Positions 59,723 through 64,000 of a DNA stretch of 64,000 nucleotides are shown one piece after another; positions within the stretch are counted from its first letter, which is position 1; each line of letters starts with the position of its first letter. The notes under the pieces are model-generated. The model saw only the letters and a program-made list of their open reading frames with translations. It was not told the origin of the DNA and ran no database searches. A program made the position numbers and the translations under genes. Origin of the DNA: Myxococcus sp046520405 (GTDB taxonomy: Bacteria; Myxococcota; Myxococcia; Myxococcales; Myxococcaceae); NCBI GenBank assembly GCA_046520405.1, contig JBKGHI010000013.1, forward strand, positions 8,589 to 72,588. Direction: 5' to 3'.

Positions 59723-61117
59723 TCAGTGCTTGCCATGAATGCCTCCAGGTCTCGCGTCGCCCACCGAGGGCTGCGCTTCCTTGCGACGGCGCCAGTAGAG
59801 GAACACGGGCACGCCCGCGCCGAGCAGCAGCACGCCCTTGAGCGCATTGAGGGGATTGGAGGCCGTGGAGCCCACCACCACGTAGAGGGCGGCGGCGATG
59901 AAGAGCAGGGGTGTGAGCGGATAGCCAGGGACGCGGTAGGCTACGCGGGGGATGCGGCCCGCGCGCTCGCGGGTGCGGTAGACGAAGAGCGTGGCGGCGG
60001 TGGCGCCGAAGACGAGCCAGTCGGCGAAGACGACGTAGTCCAGCAGCTCGCCGTAGGTGCCCGTCCCGGTGAGGAGGATGGCCCAGACCGCCTGGAAGAC
60101 GATGGCCGTGGTGGGCGTGCGGTAGCGCGGGTGCAGCCGGGCGAGCTGGGGGAAGAACAAGCCGTCCGCGGCCATGGCCTGGTAGACGCGCGGCGAGACC
60201 AGGATGACGAGGTTGAGGAACCCGAAGGTGGACAGGGCCACGCCCGCGGTGATGAACGTGCGCCCCGCGGGACCGAGCAACTGGCCGAGCGCGTCCGCCG
60301 CCGGTGCGGTGCTCGCCGCGAGCCCCGCCGCGCCGAGCGTGCGCAGGTAGGTGAGGTTGGCGAGCAGGTACACCGTCACCACGCCAATGACGCCGAGCAG
60401 GAGCGCGCGCGGCAGGTTGCGCTCGGGGTCGACCAGCTCCTCGGCCACGAAGTTGGTCTGCTGCCACCCGCCGTAGCTGAAGAGCACCGGGACGAGCGCG
60501 GCGCCCATGGCGAGGACGATGGAGCCGGGGGCATCGGGCGCAGCAGCCTCGACTGGGGAGGAGGCTCCTGCGAGCAGCAGGCCCGCCGCTATGAGCACGG
60601 CGAGCGCCAACAGCTTGAGGACGGTGAAGACATTCTGCGTGAGCGCGCCCGGCCGCACGCCAAAGTAGTTCACCCCGGAGAGTAGGACGATGGCGCCGAC
60701 TGCGAGCGGGAAGCGGAAGCTGTCGGGAAGGCCGGTGAGCGCGAGGGTGTAGTTGGCGAACGTGACGGCCACCGCGGCGATGGCGCCGGTGGCAATCATC
60801 AGCATCATGCCCCATGCGTTGAGGAACGCGGGGAGGGGGCCGAAGGCATCTCGCAGGTACACGTAGCTGCCGCCGGCCTTGGGGATGCGCTGCCCCAGCT
60901 CTCCGTAGACGAATGCTCCGATGAGCGCGACGACGCCTCCGAGCAGCCACATGCCCAGGGTGAGCCCGGGCGTCTGCACGCGCTGCGCGACGATGGCGGG
61001 GTTGAGGAAGATGCCCGAGCCGATGATGCCGCCAATGACGAGCATCACGCCCGAGAAGAGGCCGACGCGCCGCGCATACCGCGTGCCACCTTCATCCGTA
61101 GGAGGGGTGAGGGCCAT
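59723..61117 (-). CDS. APC-superfamily amino-acid permease
   Basis: 464 residues from the ATG at 61117; further upstream starts add only a basic tail. Twelve predicted membrane helices. The family motif VIGGIIGSGIFLNPAIVA in helix 1 forms the substrate site, and SYGGWQQTNFVAEELVDPER in helix 6 and the following loop is the typical LAT/APC segment. ALTGLPDSFRF and HPRYRTPTTAI are also standard. It imports or exchanges amino acids or amines; substrate not known. Single gene, divergent from the MNIO operon. Confidence 0.9.
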   Translation of the reverse strand: MALTPPTDEGGTRYARRVGLFSGVMLVIGGIIGSGIFLNPAIVAQRVQTPGLTLGMWLLGGVVALIGAFVYGELGQRIPKAGGSYVYLRDAFGPLPAFLNAWGMMLMIATGAIAAVAVTFANYTLALTGLPDSFRFPLAVGAIVLLSGVNYFGVRPGALTQNVFTVLKLLALAVLIAAGLLLAGASSPVEAAAPDAPGSIVLAMGAALVPVLFSYGGWQQTNFVAEELVDPERNLPRALLLGVIGVVTVYLLANLTYLRTLGAAGLAASTAPAADALGQLLGPAGRTFITAGVALSTFGFLNLVILVSPRVYQAMAADGLFFPQLARLHPRYRTPTTAIVFQAVWAILLTGTGTYGELLDYVVFADWLVFGATAATLFVYRTRERAGRIPRVAYRVPGYPLTPLLFIAAALYVVVGSTASNPLNALKGVLLLGAGVPVFLYWRRRKEAQPSVGDARPGGIHGKH

Positions 61118-61374
61118 GGACCGCCGAGCATAGCCGCACCGGCGCATCGAGCCCGTGTGCCTCAGGCCAGGCTCTCGGACGCGAATGGACACCCCCAAGG
61201 CAGCCGCTTCCCACCAGAACTGATGCGCGGCGGTCCGCCCAGGCCAGGCTGCGCGCCTGGCGCCAACCCCTGGCGCGCCGATGACACCCGGACGTCACGA
61301 AACTGTCGCGGGGGCGGACTGTCACCCACGCCTGACGGCATTTCATCAGGGAGCGAACCGATTGTGAGGTCGTC

Positions 61375-62265
61375 ATGACGGACTTGATGAACCTGTCGGG
61401 CCCGCGGTTTCTCGAGGTGTTCACGGCGTTGAGCATCGGCGCCCTGGCGCTGGGCTTCGCCCTGAGGTGGCTGCTGCGCGCGCCCGGGGGGAGCCCTCAC
61501 CCCCTGCCAGCGGACCTGGACCCCTTCGAGGTCGCGATGCTGTTGGGGCCCAAGGCCGTCGTGCACACGGCCCTGGCCAAGCTGCTCCACGAGAAGGCCG
61601 TCACGACGGAGGGCGGTCTCCTTGTGACGACAGGCGCGCGGCGCAGGTTCGGCACGCAGGTCGAGCAGCTCGTCCATGACGCGATCAACGAGCAGGAGGA
61701 CAGCAACGACAAGCTCATCGAAAGGGCCCAGCCCGCCATCGCGCGACTCAAGCTCCGCGCGCGAAAGCGCGGCTGGCTGGTCGGTGAGACCCAGGGCCTC
61801 TGGGCCCAGTTGCTTTCGCCTCTGCCGATGCTCTGTGTGCTCCTGCTGGGAATCGGCAAGATTCTCGTGGGTCTGGAGCGCGACAAGCCCATCCTCATCC
61901 TGTGCGTCTTGTGCATCGGCGGAGCGGTGGGGCTCGTGTTCCTGCTGCGGCCGGTGTTGATCAGCCGCCTGGGCGCCTCCGTCTACCGAGCACTGCGCGA
62001 GGACCAGATGCCGCTGTACCACTCCAGCCGCGGCGCTGAGTCCCCCCAGGCGCTGAGCAGCCACGCCTTGTGTCTGGCGGTGGCCATTTACGGCCTGGAC
62101 GTGATCACCGTGGGCGACTTCGCGCTGCTTCCCCATCACCTCTTGGCCTCTTCGCTCTCGACGTCCTCGACCAGCACGTCCTCGTCGAGCGGGGGTTGTG
62201 GGGGTGACAGCTCCGGCGGCAGCAGTTGTGGTGGAGGTTGTGGGGGCTGCGGAGGTGGGGATTGA
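61375..62265 (+). CDS. TIGR04222-type membrane protein with Gly/Cys-rich C-terminal tail
   Basis: 296 residues. An N-terminal membrane helix (FTALSIGALALGFALRWLL) is followed by a helical domain (DLDPFEVAMLLGPKAVVHTA, then the HEKAVTTEGGLLVTTGA winged-helix-like segment). Two central helices are LLSPLPMLCVLLLGIG and ILILCVLCIGGAVGLVFLL. The tail after about residue 258 is low-complexity: Ser/Thr (SLSTSSTSTSSSSG), then GGCGGDSSGGSSC and GGGCGGCGGGD with four Cys. TIGR04222 proteins with such tails are known neighbours of DUF692 enzymes. The tail is the likely modification substrate. The stop overlaps the next start (TTGA). Confidence 0.78.
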   Translation: MTDLMNLSGPRFLEVFTALSIGALALGFALRWLLRAPGGSPHPLPADLDPFEVAMLLGPKAVVHTALAKLLHEKAVTTEGGLLVTTGARRRFGTQVEQLVHDAINEQEDSNDKLIERAQPAIARLKLRARKRGWLVGETQGLWAQLLSPLPMLCVLLLGIGKILVGLERDKPILILCVLCIGGAVGLVFLLRPVLISRLGASVYRALREDQMPLYHSSRGAESPQALSSHALCLAVAIYGLDVITVGDFALLPHHLLASSLSTSSTSTSSSSGGCGGDSSGGSSCGGGCGGCGGGD

Positions 62266-63122
62266 CGGGGCCCGGGCTTCAGGGCATCGGCATCGGCTGG
62301 CGACGGGAGTTGGCGCATTTCATCGACCGCTGGCAGGGGCTTGGCTTCGTCGAGGTCCTGGCCGAGCACCTCTCACCGACGGAGCCCGTCCCTGAGCCGC
62401 TTGTCCGGCTGCGCGAGCGCGGTGTCCCCGTGGTGTTGCACGCCGTCTCGTTGGGGCTGGGCTCCGCTGAACCTCCCGAGCCACGGCGCCTCGAGTGGCT
62501 GGCACGCCTGTCGGAGCGGCTGGGCGCCGTCTGCGTCAGCGAGCACCTGGCGTTCGTCCGCGCGGGTGGGCTTGAGTCGGGACACCTGCTCCCGGTGCGG
62601 CGCTCCGAGGAGGCGCTGGAGGTGCTGACCGAGAACATCCGGCTCGCCGAGGCCGCGCTGCCGGTGCCGCTCGCGCTGGAGAATGTGGCGTCGCTGTTCG
62701 AGTGGCCCGATGCGGCCTTCGGTGAGGCGGACCTGCTGCGAGGGGTGCTCGCCCACACCCAGGCGTCGCTGCTCCTGGACGTGGCCAACCTCCATGCCCA
62801 GGTGCTCAACCATGGAACGGACGCGGACGCGGTGCTCGCGGCCGTACCTCGGGAGCGGTTGGCCTATGTGCACGTGGCCGGCGGCATCCAGCGCGGTGGG
62901 CTGTACCACGACACCCATGCGCACCCGCTCCCCGAGGGCCCGCTCGCGCTGCTGGAGCGACTGACCGCCAGGCTGGGCCCCGTGCCCGTGATGCTCGAAC
63001 GCGATGACCGCTTTCCGCCCGCGGCCGAGCTCACCGCCGAGCTGGCTTGGGTGGAGGAAGCGCTCGATCGCGGCGCGGCCCGGCACACCCGCGCAATGCA
63101 TGCAGGGGAGTGCCATTCATGA
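62262..63122 (+). CDS. DUF692/MNIO multinuclear iron oxidative enzyme
   Basis: 286 residues. The TTG at 62262 is chosen because GGAGGTGGGG precedes it and it overlaps the upstream stop as TTGA, giving GPGLQGIGIGWRRELAHFI as expected for the family. TIM-barrel metal ligands are visible in VVLHAVSLGLG, VCVSEHLAF, PLALENVAS, LLLDVANLHAQVLNHG, LAYVHVAGG and YHDTHAHPLPE. MNIO enzymes use two or three irons and O2 to rework Cys or Asp/Asn residues in precursor peptides (thioamide/oxazolone, thiol excision, copper-binding products). Here the partner and probable substrate are encoded on both sides. The stop overlaps the third gene (ATGA). Confidence 0.88.
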   Translation: MTGPGLQGIGIGWRRELAHFIDRWQGLGFVEVLAEHLSPTEPVPEPLVRLRERGVPVVLHAVSLGLGSAEPPEPRRLEWLARLSERLGAVCVSEHLAFVRAGGLESGHLLPVRRSEEALEVLTENIRLAEAALPVPLALENVASLFEWPDAAFGEADLLRGVLAHTQASLLLDVANLHAQVLNHGTDADAVLAAVPRERLAYVHVAGGIQRGGLYHDTHAHPLPEGPLALLERLTARLGPVPVMLERDDRFPPAAELTAELAWVEEALDRGAARHTRAMHAGECHS

Positions 63123-63801
63123 GCGCGAGGGCGCGGCTGGCTCGGGAGCAGAAGGAACTGGTGCGGGCGCTCGGCGTGGGCGCTCCCGTGCCAGCCGGGT
63201 TCGACGCGTCCCGCGTCCTCGCGGCGGCGCAGTCATTGATTTCAAAGAGGCGTCGGAGCGTGGAGCGCGCCTGGCCCTCCCTGGCGGCGGCATTGGGCCC
63301 GGACTTCGCGCCCTGCTTCGAGCAATGGGCCCGGGCCACCCCATGTCCGTGAACCCGGACTCACACGCGGAAGGGCGCCGCTTCGCCCAGGCCCTTCGAG
63401 AGGAAGGCCGGCTGCCGGGCAGGATGTCCAGGGGTCTTCTCGACTTCGATGTCGCGTGGAAGGTGACACCTTCGGGCGAGGCGGTGCGACGCCGGGGCTT
63501 CGCGCTCGTCATTCGACGTCACGACACCACGCGACGATTCCTGTGGGCCCTGAGGCTGCCCGGAGGGCGCGTGGTCCGCTGGGCCCCGGAGCCTCCGTCC
63601 GTTGGCGCCCGCTCACCCATCCGAGGGGGTGACTCCGGAGGGATGATTCCAGATCGCGTCTCGATCGCACGCAGTGGGGGGCGCGGCTCCCGCTCCGAGA
63701 CACGCGCTCACTGCACCAGCTTCCCCACGCAGGCGAACACGTCGAACTCGAACGTCCTCCCTAGAGCGCCGAATAGGTTAGGTCACGCCGCGAGTTGGTA
63801 G
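63119..63801 (+). CDS. SCO6045-like partner protein of the MNIO enzyme (frameshifted)
   Basis: Starts at ATG 63119, overlapping the MNIO stop. The first part, REQKELVRALGVGAPVPAGF and SKRRRSVERAWPSLAAALG, is the standard opening of MNIO partner proteins of this type. The frame breaks near 63349; adding one G (CCGGTGAACCCGG) joins it to NPDSHAEGRRFAQALREEGR and FALVIRRHDTTRRFLWALRLPGGRVVRW. That domain ends near 63585; the remainder to 63801 is not protein-like and overlaps the transposase gene by 19 bases, so the natural end may have been displaced by insertion. Partner proteins hold the precursor for the enzyme. Confidence 0.7.
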
Positions 63802-64000
63802 CGCGCGGCAACCTCAAGGTTTTGGACGACCGCGAGTCGCCTGAGGTCAAAGAGGTTGCGGCGCGTGCCGCGGTAACGGGCCTTCGGGCCCTGGCGGTTG
63901 GCGAGATGTGCCAGGCAATGCTCGACGCCGACCCGCTCGCGGAGTTGTGCGCGGCCCGCGCGCGTCTGCAGACGTGAGCGAAGGCGCTGCTGGAGGCGCT
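63783..64000 (-). mobile_element. Transposase C-terminus (IS1182/IS5-like), cut by the window edge
   Basis: On the minus strand, 72 codons ending in TGA at 63783. The sequence RERVGVEHCLAHLANRQGPK, then ARYRGTRRNLFDLRRLAVVQ, is the usual C-terminal end of DDE transposases, with the last catalytic Glu in VEHCLAH. The rest of the element is outside the window. Its inner end should lie between 63585 and 63783; I could not define terminal inverted repeats from one side. Confidence 0.75.

Overview
The base composition is very GC-rich with strong G/C third-position bias. Together with the gene content (many lipoproteins and outer-membrane barrels, DUF885 and P1-type peptidases, a polymorphic-toxin cassette with a DUF2380-like domain, sphingosine-1-phosphate lyase-like enzyme) it points to a myxobacterium, most likely Myxococcaceae (Myxococcus, Corallococcus or Pyxidicoccus). 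I cannot fix the genus from sequence alone.

Layout. 1-3.4 kb: divergent LysR regulator, then an acetolactate-synthase-type ThDP enzyme and an aldehyde dehydrogenase as an operon. 3.6-15.1 kb: mixed housekeeping and secreted functions (GH13 amylase, YigZ, RarA, a TIGR03118-type propeller, a coiled-coil lipoprotein, an ATP-grasp enzyme, an M49-like peptidase, a P-domain lipoprotein, an amidase). 15.2-23.5 kb: a class II lanthipeptide cluster. LanM, three mersacidin/lichenicidin-type precursors, a one-helix stub resembling the N-terminus of an HlyD adaptor, and a C39-peptidase ABC exporter run on the minus strand. A GMC oxidoreductase is divergent, with an inverted repeat in the shared promoter region. 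23.5-37 kb: SNF2 helicase with SWIM finger, DUF885 and P1 peptidases, a HEAT-repeat protein, an OMPLA-like barrel, several lipoproteins, an Omp85-type barrel and an alpha/beta hydrolase. 37-44.4 kb: two TetR-controlled units. One has a tandem AATC-N4-GATT operator in front of the hydrolase; the other is a Baeyer-Villiger monooxygenase coupled to a secreted SMP-30-like propeller. 44.4-55.7 kb: AI-2E-type transporter, secreted metallopeptidase, GT-C-like membrane protein, ferritin-like protein, FGGY kinase plus S1P-lyase-like enzyme. 55.8-59.2 kb: a three-gene cassette of helper, toxin and immunity type that resembles the SitBAI toxins of myxobacteria. 59.7-61.1 kb: APC amino-acid permease. 61.4-63.8 kb: a tightly overlapping operon of a TIGR04222-type membrane protein with a Gly/Cys-rich tail, a DUF692/MNIO enzyme and a SCO6045-like partner, a RiPP-like modification system. 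The right edge carries the C-terminus of a transposase.

A recurring feature is single-base indels, several in homopolymers, that split otherwise intact genes (near 12439, 19141, 19543, 46890, 47470, 56335, 57736, 59347, 59403 and 63349). Restoring one base at each site gives lengths divisible by three and restores family motifs. Residual assembly errors are the simplest reading, but real inactivation of the toxin, lanthipeptide and MNIO genes must be excluded. I saw no tRNA, rRNA or CRISPR array.
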